32,071 nucleotides of DNA from Candidatus Levyibacteriota bacterium (GTDB lineage Bacteria; Patescibacteriota; Microgenomatia; Levybacterales; UBA12049). Shown here one piece after another: positions 1-7,506 of this stretch (position 1 is the stretch's first letter; every line of letters begins with the position of its first letter). The notes below the pieces were generated by a model that saw nothing but the letters and a program-made list of their open reading frames with translations, searched no databases and was not told the DNA's origin. The stretch covers positions 267,485 through 299,555 of the forward strand of contig JACROF010000012.1 in NCBI GenBank assembly GCA_016214555.1, read 5' to 3'. Position numbers and translations under genes: made by a program.

Positions 1-131
1 CATTAGTGCAAATTGTGGGAATTTTGCTTTTTCATAAATCACTCTATGAAATTATTGCAGGACTTTCAGTAGCCTCATTTATTATGTTGTTATTGTTTCT
101 TATTTATTATTATTTATATGAAAAGAATTAA
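1..131 (+). CDS. C-terminal end of a membrane protein (partial; possibly Wzx-type flippase)
   Basis: One frame stays open from the left edge to a TAA at 129-131; the first full codon is at position 3. The roughly 42 residues visible are strongly hydrophobic: a segment around IVGILLF, a short polar break, then a membrane helix rich in Leu, Ile and Phe, ending in Tyr residues and a charged EKN tail. This is how many multi-pass membrane proteins end. The frame overlaps the start of the next gene by 14 bases, like other coupled pairs in this cluster. A polysaccharide flippase is a reasonable guess because the cluster otherwise has none, but no diagnostic residue is visible. Family assignment is inference only. 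Confidence 0.5.
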   Translation, partial: LVQIVGILLFHKSLYEIIAGLSVASFIMLLLFLIYYYLYEKN

Positions 132-897
132 AACTATCTCAATAGTTGTACCAAGCTATAAGCAAGAATCGACAATAGTTCAAAGCATTATAAGTTTAGA
201 TAATGCATTAGCTGAGCTTCCCTATAAATATGAAATCATTGTCGTTATTGATGGTTATTTAGATAAGTCATTCTCCCTCCTTAAAAAAATTCATAATCCG
301 CGTTTGCGAATACTAGGTTATGAAGAAAATAAAGGTAAAGGGTTTGCGGTTCGATTTGGTATGCTGGAAGCACATGGCGATGTTGTTGGGTTTATAGATG
401 GTGGTTTGGATATTGATCCTACAAGTATTTCGATGTTAGTCAATCATTTCATCTGGTATGATGCTGATGTCGTAATTGGCAGCAAGCTACACCCGGTTTC
501 GCAAGTAAACTACCCTTTTATCAGAAAAATCTTGTCTTGGGGGTATAGATCAATGATACGCATTATGTTTGGATTGAAGGTAAGAGATACTCAGGTTGGC
601 ATGAAACTTTTTCGAAAAACGGTAGTCACAGATATTTTTCCACGACTATTAGTTAAGAGATTTGCTTTTGATATTGAAATATTAGCTGTTGCTTATTCAA
701 GAGGGTTTAAGCGAATTTTTGAGGCTCCAGTTAAAATTATCTTTACCAATGAGAGTTCAATTGCAGGTAATAGTTTTAGTTCAGTTATTAGCAGATCATT
801 TTGTGAAGCTATTTTGCACATGCTGTGGGATACACTTGCTGTTTTCTACAGATTAAAAATTCTTCGTTATTATGATAAGAAGGTAAGTATTCAGTAG
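118..897 (+). CDS. GT2 glycosyltransferase, ALG5/DPM1-like (polyprenyl-phosphate sugar synthase type)
   Basis: This is a GT-A fold family 2 glycosyltransferase of 259 residues. It opens with the usual beta strand and loop (TISIVVPSYKQE). Its C-terminal part carries features of dolichyl/polyprenyl-phosphate glucosyl- or mannosyltransferases: RDTQVGMKLF, then FAFDIEILAVAY and an EAPVKI strand. Such enzymes move a sugar from a nucleotide donor to a lipid phosphate on the cytoplasmic face, for later use by GT-C enzymes. Two motifs are unusual: the normal DDGS nucleotide-binding loop reads IDGYLDKS, and the DxD region reads FIDGGLDIDP, lacking the second aspartate in its usual place. No C-terminal membrane anchor is obvious. 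It begins inside the end of the preceding gene and lies 2 bases before the next one. The lipid acceptor is inferred from the family. Confidence 0.82.
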   Translation: MKRIKTISIVVPSYKQESTIVQSIISLDNALAELPYKYEIIVVIDGYLDKSFSLLKKIHNPRLRILGYEENKGKGFAVRFGMLEAHGDVVGFIDGGLDIDPTSISMLVNHFIWYDADVVIGSKLHPVSQVNYPFIRKILSWGYRSMIRIMFGLKVRDTQVGMKLFRKTVVTDIFPRLLVKRFAFDIEILAVAYSRGFKRIFEAPVKIIFTNESSIAGNSFSSVISRSFCEAILHMLWDTLAVFYRLKILRYYDKKVSIQ

Positions 898-899
898 AT

Positions 900-1982
900 A
901 TGAATATTTTGATACTCAACTGGAGAGATCCAAAAAATCCAAAGTCAGGTGGGGCGGAAATTGTAACACACGAACACGCAAAAGCTTGGGTGAGAATGGG
1001 GCATAAGGTTGTATGGTTTTCTTCTCGATATCCTAATTCAATGCCTTCTGAGAAAATTGATGGAATTAGGGTTATACGAAGTGGAGGACCGTTCTTAACA
1101 TATTTGATAGCCCCTTTTTATTATGTAAGCAACAGGAAAAGCTTTGATATTGTAATTGATGAGATACATGGGATCCCATATTTTACTCCGCTATATGTGC
1201 GAAAACCAAAAGTAGCATTTATCCACGAGGTTGCAGATGATATTTGGGATTACATGTATCCTTTTCCAATTAATAAAGTTGGAAGATTTGTTGAGTCTTT
1301 CTATTTTAAACTTTACAAGAATATTTCTTTCTGGACTGTTTCTGAGTCAACTGAGAAGGATTTAAGAAAATTAGGAATAAAAAAAATTAGTCTTATACAT
1401 AATGGTATTTCTTTCCCAATCCAAAAAGTTGACAAGGAGAAGTATCCAACATTTATTTTTGTAAGCAGATTAGTAAAAATGAAAGGTGTTGAGGATGTTC
1501 TGGAAGCTTTTTCAAATATCTTGAGTAAGATTGGTAAGTCGAAACTATGGGTAGTAGGAGTAGGAGAAGCAGATTACATGGCATCCTTGCAAAAGAAAGT
1601 TATGCAGCTTGGTATAAAGGATAATGTAGAATTTTTTGGTAGAGTTACTGAAGACAGAAAGTATGAACTTCTTGGTCGATCACACCTCATCTTGCATGCT
1701 TCTGTAAAAGAGGGATGGGGGCTGGTTGTGATTGAGGCGGCAAGTCAGAAGACACCTGCAGTTGTATACAACGTTCCAGGGTTAAAAGATTCTGTTAAGA
1801 ATAACATTACGGGGATCATCGCTGCGAAAAATACGCCAGAATCATTGGCTAATGCTGTAATTGAGCTATTAAATGACAAGAAAAAATATTCAATTTTGCA
1901 AAAAAATGCTTACAATTTTGCTCGATCGTTGACTTGGTCTGATGCAACTACAAAAAGCATAAGTCTTTTAGAGTCATTATGA
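900..1982 (+). CDS. GT4 glycosyltransferase
   Basis: This 360-residue protein has the two-domain GT-B fold of family 4 retaining glycosyltransferases. The N-terminal domain has a glycine-rich acceptor loop (KSGGAEIVTHEHAKAW) and the domain linker follows IHNGI near residue 168. The C-terminal donor domain begins with FIFVSRLVKMKGVEDVLEAF and carries the E-x7-E type signature EGWGLVVIEAASQKTPAV, where the glutamates bind the donor sugar nucleotide. It would add one sugar to a lipid-linked chain in the cytoplasm; donor and acceptor cannot be read from sequence. Its TGA stop overlaps the next start by four bases, indicating translational coupling. Confidence 0.88.
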   Translation: MNILILNWRDPKNPKSGGAEIVTHEHAKAWVRMGHKVVWFSSRYPNSMPSEKIDGIRVIRSGGPFLTYLIAPFYYVSNRKSFDIVIDEIHGIPYFTPLYVRKPKVAFIHEVADDIWDYMYPFPINKVGRFVESFYFKLYKNISFWTVSESTEKDLRKLGIKKISLIHNGISFPIQKVDKEKYPTFIFVSRLVKMKGVEDVLEAFSNILSKIGKSKLWVVGVGEADYMASLQKKVMQLGIKDNVEFFGRVTEDRKYELLGRSHLILHASVKEGWGLVVIEAASQKTPAVVYNVPGLKDSVKNNITGIIAAKNTPESLANAVIELLNDKKKYSILQKNAYNFARSLTWSDATTKSISLLESL

Positions 1983-2824
1983 GCCAACCAAAAGTAACTA
2001 TTTCTATTCCTACATTTAATAGTGCTCTCTTTATCGAGAAGTGTTTACATGCCATTACCCAACAAACATATAAGAATATTGAGATTAATATAGTCGATGG
2101 TGGCTCAACAGACGAAACTCTATTATTAGCTAAAGAATTCCATGTGCAGAGTGTTTTAACATGTAGGGATTCATTATTAGCTTCGCGATACGAGGGAGTG
2201 AAGCAATCAGAAGGTGAATATATTCTCCTATTGGATAGTGATCAAATCTTAGAAAAAGATACTATCGAAAGAGCTGTTGGAGAAATGAAGAAAAAACAAG
2301 TAGATATGCTTGTTTTGGAAGAAAAAGTCTACAATCCTAATACATTTATAGATAAATTATTTGAGGCGGACAGGAGACTAGTCCACGAAATTAGAGATTA
2401 TAGCCCTTTTACGGGTGTAGTTCTGCCTCGTTTTTATAGAAGGAAAATTCTACTTGAGGCAATGAATTCGATACCAAAGAGTGTCATAAAGTCAGTTGGA
2501 GGACAGGATCACTCTATTATTTATTACGAAGTTTGGCAAAAAACTCAAAAAGTTGCTCTGATTAATAACGCCGTTTTTCATATAGAGCCCTCCTCATATT
2601 GGGTTTTATTGAAGAAATTTTATCGGTGGGGGATGACGAGTAATAAAGCCCATAACCCACGCTACGATGAATTGTTGCAAAGAAAGGAAAGGTTCAGGAC
2701 AGGATTATTTAAAAAGGGGTTATTTAAAGAAAGCATAGCGTCGATTTTCCTATTATTCCTTAAAGGAGTTCCTTATAAATTTGGCTATTTTCGAGCAAAA
2801 TTATCAACAAAACAACATGCCTGA
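1979..2824 (+). CDS. GT2 glycosyltransferase
   Basis: A 281-residue family 2 glycosyltransferase with clear GT-A motifs: VTISIPTFNS at the N terminus, INIVDGGSTDETL for the nucleotide-binding loop, and LLLDSDQ as the metal-binding DxD near residue 86. The C-terminal portion contains GGQDHSIIYYEVW, in the region where the catalytic acidic residue usually lies, and a basic, mildly hydrophobic tail that may sit on the membrane. It starts in a four-base ATGA overlap with the preceding GT4, so the two are likely made together. The sugar transferred is unknown. Confidence 0.87.
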   Translation: MSQPKVTISIPTFNSALFIEKCLHAITQQTYKNIEINIVDGGSTDETLLLAKEFHVQSVLTCRDSLLASRYEGVKQSEGEYILLLDSDQILEKDTIERAVGEMKKKQVDMLVLEEKVYNPNTFIDKLFEADRRLVHEIRDYSPFTGVVLPRFYRRKILLEAMNSIPKSVIKSVGGQDHSIIYYEVWQKTQKVALINNAVFHIEPSSYWVLLKKFYRWGMTSNKAHNPRYDELLQRKERFRTGLFKKGLFKESIASIFLLFLKGVPYKFGYFRAKLSTKQHA

Positions 2825-3725
2825 AGAACCCAAAATATCTATTGTTATACCAACGAAGAATAGGCAAGATCATCTTAAGAGACTCCTTGCTTCAGTCCAA
2901 AAATCTGCATACAAAAATTATGAAATCATCATAGTAAACGATGGTGATGAAATCTCACCATTTTCAAAGAGTAGCCACATACACGTACTGCAAAATAATT
3001 CAAATCAAGGTCTTGCTTTCTCTCGAACAAGAGGTGCTAAAAAAGCAAAGGGGGAGTATGTGCTTTTTATCGATGATGACAATGTTGTTGATAAAAATAT
3101 GTTAGAAATGTTAGCTAACTCTCTTACTAGTAACAGCACATTATTTGCGGTTGGTCCGGCCACTTATTATTTTTCAAATAAAAATAAAATTTGGTTTCTG
3201 GGATCAAGCATAAATCTTAGGACATCAATACCAATTTTTAAAAGAAAGTATGAACGAAGAGAGCTCCAAAAGGGAAATTTGCTTCAAACGGAAAATTTAC
3301 ATAATTGCTTTATGGTTTACAAGAAATATGGTGACGAAGTTGGATGGTTTGACCCTTTTGTTTTTATGAACGGTACAGAGTTTGATCTTTTTCAGAGAAT
3401 TAAAAAAAAGCATCCTACAAAATATTTAGCTACTGTGATTAACGCCAAGTGTTATCATGACGTTCCTGAGTTTCATAAAGATTTACTTAGAAGCATGGGG
3501 TTTGATAATAAAGAGCGAGTATATTATTTTCAGCGAAACAGAGGATTACATGTTGGAAGATATGGTCGAATGCTCGATAAGTTGAGCTTACTTATTGTTT
3601 TTTATCCTTTATTTTTAATTGTTTATTCACTCTTGTTCTTGTACTATAGACGAGGTGATTTTTTTCTCGCTCATTCAAGAGCGACATTTGATGGATACAA
3701 AATCCTTTTGAAAACACTTGTTTAG
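2817..3725 (+). CDS. GT2 glycosyltransferase with C-terminal membrane segment
   Basis: Family 2 glycosyltransferase of 302 residues from the ATG at 2817. The frame could begin at a TTG at 2781, but the extra 12 residues lie inside the previous gene and precede the conserved ISIVIPTKNRQ strand, so the ATG is preferred; it leaves an 8-base overlap. GT-A motifs are YEIIIVNDGD and FIDDDN (DxD). After the catalytic domain come DNKERVYYFQRNRGLH, common in rhamnosyltransferase-like GT2 proteins, and a hydrophobic segment (LLIVFYPLFLIVYSLLFLYY) that should anchor it in the membrane. The GDEI sequence replaces the more usual DGSxD loop. The substrate is unknown. Confidence 0.85.
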   Translation: MPEEPKISIVIPTKNRQDHLKRLLASVQKSAYKNYEIIIVNDGDEISPFSKSSHIHVLQNNSNQGLAFSRTRGAKKAKGEYVLFIDDDNVVDKNMLEMLANSLTSNSTLFAVGPATYYFSNKNKIWFLGSSINLRTSIPIFKRKYERRELQKGNLLQTENLHNCFMVYKKYGDEVGWFDPFVFMNGTEFDLFQRIKKKHPTKYLATVINAKCYHDVPEFHKDLLRSMGFDNKERVYYFQRNRGLHVGRYGRMLDKLSLLIVFYPLFLIVYSLLFLYYRRGDFFLAHSRATFDGYKILLKTLV

Positions 3726-3727
3726 TT

Positions 3728-5605
3728 ATGTGTGGAATACTTGGAGCAATTACAAAGAATAAGACGGAATTGGAGCTTTTTAGGAATGCTCTTCAAACTT
3801 TATCGCATCGAGGACCTGATTCAGAGGGCGTCAAAGAGTTTTCAGATAAAAAATGTGCAGTAATTTTTGGTCAGAAGCGACTGGCTATTATTGATTTACA
3901 TCCCAGCGCGAACCAGCCAATGTCTGACCACACTGGGAAATATTGGATAACATTTAATGGTGAAATATATAACTATTTAGAGCTTAAGGAAATTCTTATC
4001 AAGAAAGGCCACAAATTTCGTACAAAATCTGACACTGAAGTGATTCTTGAAGGCTATAAGGAATATGGGATAGAAATAGTAAAAAAGCTACGAGGCATGT
4101 TTGCATTTGGGTTATTTGATAAGAACAAAAATTTAATTTTTATTGCGCGTGATCATTTTGGCAAAAAACCACTGTATTATTTTTTAGGTAAAGATACTCT
4201 CATTTTCGGTTCTGAAGTTAAAGCACTTGTTGCATTTGTAAAAAACAAAAAGACCTTAACAATTGATCATCAAGCAGTCGTTAAATTTCTTATGTACGGG
4301 TATATACCCTCTCCGAATAGTATCTATAACGAAATTAAAAAACTCCCTGCAGCTACGGTTTTTGAAATTAGCTTGAAGCCAGTATCAATAACAAAGAGAG
4401 CCAGATTTTGGAAGCCTGAAAACATTACTTTAAATAATATACCACTTAGTGATGCGATGGAGAAAACGGACGAACTCTTTAGAGATGCGGTGAAGAGAAG
4501 GCTTATCGCCGATGTTCCTGTCGGAAGTTTTCTTTCAGGCGGAATCGATAGTAGTCTTGTTACTACAATAGCTTCAGAATTTCATCCGGGTATTGAAACC
4601 TTTAGTGTTGTTTATGCAGATAAAGAATTTGATGAATCAAAATATGTCAAAATAGTTGGTGATAATTTGTCAATAAAATATAATATGCTTAATTTCAAAG
4701 ACTCTTATGCATCATCGTTACTTAAAGAAGTACTTTCTTTTATGGATGAACCCATGGCAGATGCTTCATTGCTCCCAACAACATTTATTGCCAAGCAAAC
4801 GAGAAAAAAGGTAACAGTAGCGTTAAGTGGAGATGGAGGAGATGAGTTATTTGGAGGTTATCCTAAATATAATGCTCAACAACTCTTTAATAATCAACTT
4901 TTATTTAATATTCTTAGAGTCGGCAATTCAAAAATTATTGATTATCTACCAATAAATCCATCAAAAAAAAATATTGTTAAAAAACTTCTCAGCGGGACTA
5001 CCATGGAGAGTTATAGTAGGCATTTTGTATGGGGTAGCGGAGGGTTTACCTTTGTTGAGTTACAGAAACTTGTTAAAAGAAGTTTTTTGGAAAATGAGGA
5101 GAAAGTTTTTTCGGAGAGTAAACTTTTTTTTGAAACCTTTAAGCAGGCTGACGAAGGGAATAGAGTGCTTTTTTTAGACGTTATGATTCAATTGCCGGAT
5201 TGGTATCTTGTGAAGGCAGATCGAGGATCTATGTCTCAATCATTGGAAGTTCGTAGCCCATTTCTTGATGTGGATTTAGCAGAATTTGTTATGACTCTCC
5301 CATCAAAATATAAGTACTCGATAAATAAAAACAAAATTCTTCTTAAAAAAATAGCGAATAAGTATTTACCAAAAGCTGTCATTGATCGTAAAAAGATGGG
5401 ATTTGGTCTGCCTTTGAATAAATGGTTAACAACTAACTTTAAAGAAGAAGTCGAGGACTCACTTGCCGCTCTCCCAGAGGATATATTTGATAGGAATTAT
5501 GTTTTGTCTTTATGGGAAGGACTACTCTCAGGTAAAGAAGACAATGGGACAAGAATTTGGAGACTATTTATATTAGGATCATTTATAAAAAACCATGTCA
5601 GCTGA
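3728..5605 (+). CDS. asnB: Asparagine synthase (glutamine-hydrolysing) family amidotransferase
   Basis: A full-length (625 residue) AsnB-type enzyme. The initiator Met is followed directly by Cys2, the glutaminase nucleophile, in MCGILGA. The class II glutaminase domain (about 1-210) shows SHRGPDSEG, FNGEIYNY and RDHFGKKPLYY. The synthetase domain has the ATP PP-loop SGGIDSS at 270-276 and SGDGGDELFGG at 367-377. Glutamine ammonia would be used to amidate an ATP-activated carboxylate. The family includes true asparagine synthetase and enzymes in polysaccharide loci, such as WbpS, linked to amidation of uronic acids. Its position between glycosyltransferases and a methyltransferase, with a uronate epimerase elsewhere in the window, makes the latter role plausible but unproven. 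It lies 2 bases after the upstream GT2 and overlaps the next gene by 11 bases. Confidence 0.93.
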   Translation: MCGILGAITKNKTELELFRNALQTLSHRGPDSEGVKEFSDKKCAVIFGQKRLAIIDLHPSANQPMSDHTGKYWITFNGEIYNYLELKEILIKKGHKFRTKSDTEVILEGYKEYGIEIVKKLRGMFAFGLFDKNKNLIFIARDHFGKKPLYYFLGKDTLIFGSEVKALVAFVKNKKTLTIDHQAVVKFLMYGYIPSPNSIYNEIKKLPAATVFEISLKPVSITKRARFWKPENITLNNIPLSDAMEKTDELFRDAVKRRLIADVPVGSFLSGGIDSSLVTTIASEFHPGIETFSVVYADKEFDESKYVKIVGDNLSIKYNMLNFKDSYASSLLKEVLSFMDEPMADASLLPTTFIAKQTRKKVTVALSGDGGDELFGGYPKYNAQQLFNNQLLFNILRVGNSKIIDYLPINPSKKNIVKKLLSGTTMESYSRHFVWGSGGFTFVELQKLVKRSFLENEEKVFSESKLFFETFKQADEGNRVLFLDVMIQLPDWYLVKADRGSMSQSLEVRSPFLDVDLAEFVMTLPSKYKYSINKNKILLKKIANKYLPKAVIDRKKMGFGLPLNKWLTTNFKEEVEDSLAALPEDIFDRNYVLSLWEGLLSGKEDNGTRIWRLFILGSFIKNHVS

Positions 5606-6389
5606 TTATAAAGAATTAAACGAAGGAAGATATACAACTCTTCATGATTATACAAGTCTTTCTTTACTCGAAAAAATCTATTTTAACTTTTCGCCAGGAA
5701 CAATTGTTTTGCGACGACTATTTAAAATTCTAGATCAACATATTCAGTATTCCACGCAAAAAAATCCAAAAATCCTTGATGTTGGGTGTGGGGGTGGGAT
5801 GAAGGAGCTTGCGCTTCGTGGTAATGTTACTGGAATTGATATAAGTGATGCTAGTTTGGATAATGCTGAGAAAATTTATGAAAAAGTTATTGCGTATGAT
5901 CTATCAAAAAGCTACCCATTCCCTGATGAATCTTTTGATATTGTCTTTTGTTCAGAGGTATATGGACATATTGATGTTAACGATAAAAACCATTTTATGA
6001 ATGAAATAAAAAGAGTTTTAAAAAAAGATGGTTTTTTTCTTTTTTCTGTTGAGACAGATGGCAATAATTGGTTAACTCGATATTTGAGGAGAAAAAAAAT
6101 GTATAAAAAATTGTGGGTAGATTTTGATGGTCATATTGGTTTGGAAACTCCAAAGAAAACGATAACTAGATTTGAGAAAAGGTTTAGAAGCGTAAATTTT
6201 ATGGTAAATAATACCTATGTGTTTACAGTAGATGAGTTGGCTTCTATTTTTCCAGTTATTGCTCTTTTGGCAAAAAATACTATGGTTAGACGAATTATTA
6301 ATTTATCTGTTTTTCCACTTTATGAATTGTCTATTAGGGCAGCACGCTTATCTTCAGCAAATAATATATGCATATATGGTAAAAAATAA
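5595..6389 (+). CDS. Class I SAM-dependent methyltransferase
   Basis: A 264-residue Rossmann-fold methyltransferase. Motif I is ILDVGCGGG at residues 60-68, followed by an acidic residue at the end of strand beta2 (GIDIS, 80-84) that would bind the ribose of SAM. The post-I region YPFPDESFDIVFCSEVYGHI is typical of Methyltransf_11-type enzymes, as is the following helix with EIKRVLKKDGFFLFS. The C-terminal part (TRFEKRFRSVNFMVNNTYVF) resembles glycan or lipid methyltransferases in polysaccharide loci. It probably methylates a hydroxyl of a sugar in the product, but a small-molecule or lipid target is possible. The ATG lies inside the end of the asnB-like gene, arguing for coupled translation. 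Confidence 0.82.
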   Translation: MSADYKELNEGRYTTLHDYTSLSLLEKIYFNFSPGTIVLRRLFKILDQHIQYSTQKNPKILDVGCGGGMKELALRGNVTGIDISDASLDNAEKIYEKVIAYDLSKSYPFPDESFDIVFCSEVYGHIDVNDKNHFMNEIKRVLKKDGFFLFSVETDGNNWLTRYLRRKKMYKKLWVDFDGHIGLETPKKTITRFEKRFRSVNFMVNNTYVFTVDELASIFPVIALLAKNTMVRRIINLSVFPLYELSIRAARLSSANNICIYGKK

Positions 6390-7416
6390 TTTTTCTCTCT
6401 CAATTTGTATACCAACTTTTAACAGAGCGTCATATTTGTCAGAGACAATCCAATCTATTCTTTCACAAACATACACAAATTTTGAGCTTGTCATCATAAA
6501 TGACGGATGCACAGATAATACAGATAGTATTGTTGAAAGTTATAGGGATAAGAGAGTGAGATATTTCAAAAATAAAAAAAATTTAGGGTATATCAAAACA
6601 ATGAATAAAGCCACTATGCTCTCGAAAGCTGAGTGGGTAATGCATGTTTCAGATGACGATAGGATGATGCCGACAATGCTTGAAGAAATGATTGAGGTAC
6701 TTTCTGAATATAGTAATCAAGAGATTGGATTTGTTGTTCCTCAATCAGTAAATATCAACGAAAAAGGGGAGTTGATTAATGAGCCCGAAAAGCAACTAGT
6801 TAACAAAAAAAATATTCTGCTAAAACCAAAAGAATTTATATTTAACTTTACGCTTTACGGGAGGAAGATCCATGATAAGTATGTTTTTAATACATCATTT
6901 CCTTCCACTCTTTTTAATAAAAGGATTCTTATAGAGCTTGGCATGTCAAGCATAGATGTGCCTGTTTCTCATGATATTTTAATCGAGTCTAAAATTTGTC
7001 TTCTTTATCCAATTCTAGTTGTAGATAAACCTCTTTTTGAATATAGAATACATGAGAATTGGGGTTCGAGTTTAAATCGTAACGGTGAATATCTTACAGA
7101 ATATAATCATTATCTTAGAGAGTTATTTTTATTTATTGACAAAAATAAAATAGATTTTGACTACAATTTTCGCAAATATGCATATCAATCATTTGTTAAC
7201 TATCTATTTGCATTTAATGGTGGTTTGATTAGATTGGCTGGGAGATACAAAGAATCATATATGAAAAGATTGGAAAAAATATATGAATATGTTGTTTTTG
7301 GAATTACACATGATAGAACATTGTTGTTATCATTGATGTTTTATGTCGTAGTTATAGCATCTTTTTTACCGCAGTTAGCAATAATGAAGATTGGACAATT
7401 TTTTAGGAAAATTTAG
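6376..7416 (+). CDS. GT2 glycosyltransferase
   Basis: Family 2 glycosyltransferase of 346 residues counted from the ATG at 6376. The frame is open back to 6232, but those 48 residues are encoded within the methyltransferase gene and are only low-complexity hydrophobic sequence, so they are not part of the protein. Motifs are SICIPTFNRASYL, VIINDGCTDNTDSI for the nucleotide-binding loop and VSDDDRMMP for the DxD. Around two thirds along, DVPVSHDILIESKI probably carries the catalytic base. The C terminus has a hydrophobic stretch (SLMFYVVVIASFL) that could be a membrane anchor. It overlaps the methyltransferase by 14 bases and is the last gene before a promoter-bearing gap. Confidence 0.85.
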   Translation: MVKNNFSLSICIPTFNRASYLSETIQSILSQTYTNFELVIINDGCTDNTDSIVESYRDKRVRYFKNKKNLGYIKTMNKATMLSKAEWVMHVSDDDRMMPTMLEEMIEVLSEYSNQEIGFVVPQSVNINEKGELINEPEKQLVNKKNILLKPKEFIFNFTLYGRKIHDKYVFNTSFPSTLFNKRILIELGMSSIDVPVSHDILIESKICLLYPILVVDKPLFEYRIHENWGSSLNRNGEYLTEYNHYLRELFLFIDKNKIDFDYNFRKYAYQSFVNYLFAFNGGLIRLAGRYKESYMKRLEKIYEYVVFGITHDRTLLLSLMFYVVVIASFLPQLAIMKIGQFFRKI

Positions 7417-7430
7417 ACTAACTAATAGTA

Positions 7431-7459
7431 TTGACAACATAGGAAAAACATTGAATAAT
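7431..7459 (+). promoter_or_regulatory. Sigma70-type promoter upstream of the ColD-like gene
   Basis: A perfect TTGACA lies at 7431-7436 and AATAAT (five of six matches to consensus) at 7454-7459, with a 17-base spacer. A start near 7466 would leave a leader of about 40 bases before the ATG at 7507. It sits in a 90-base gap in a region where most gaps are under 15 bases. Confidence 0.65.
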
Positions 7460-7473
7460 AGTTTAGTTAAACT
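7460..7473. promoter_or_regulatory. Inverted repeat at the predicted transcription start
   Basis: AGTTTA at 7460-7465 and TAAACT at 7468-7473 are exact reverse complements separated by two bases. They sit immediately downstream of the predicted -10 box and span the expected +1. The placement would suit a repressor operator, but in AT-rich DNA such a short repeat can arise by chance. Confidence 0.25.
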
Positions 7474-7506
7474 TTAAAAGAATTAATATTAAAGCTCTAA
7501 CATTAG

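Noticed and set aside
2781-2816. In-frame TTG extension of the GT2 gene
   Set aside because: The extra 12 residues lie inside the upstream gene, precede the conserved first strand and have no ribosome-binding site.
6232-6375. In-frame 48-residue extension of the GT2 at 6376
   Set aside because: It lies wholly within the methyltransferase gene and encodes only low-complexity hydrophobic sequence; the ATG at 6376 is next to the conserved SICIPTFNRA strand.
7397-7413. AATTTT...AAAATT inverted repeat considered as a terminator
   Set aside because: The stem is made only of A-T pairs, lies inside the coding sequence and is not followed by a clear T run.
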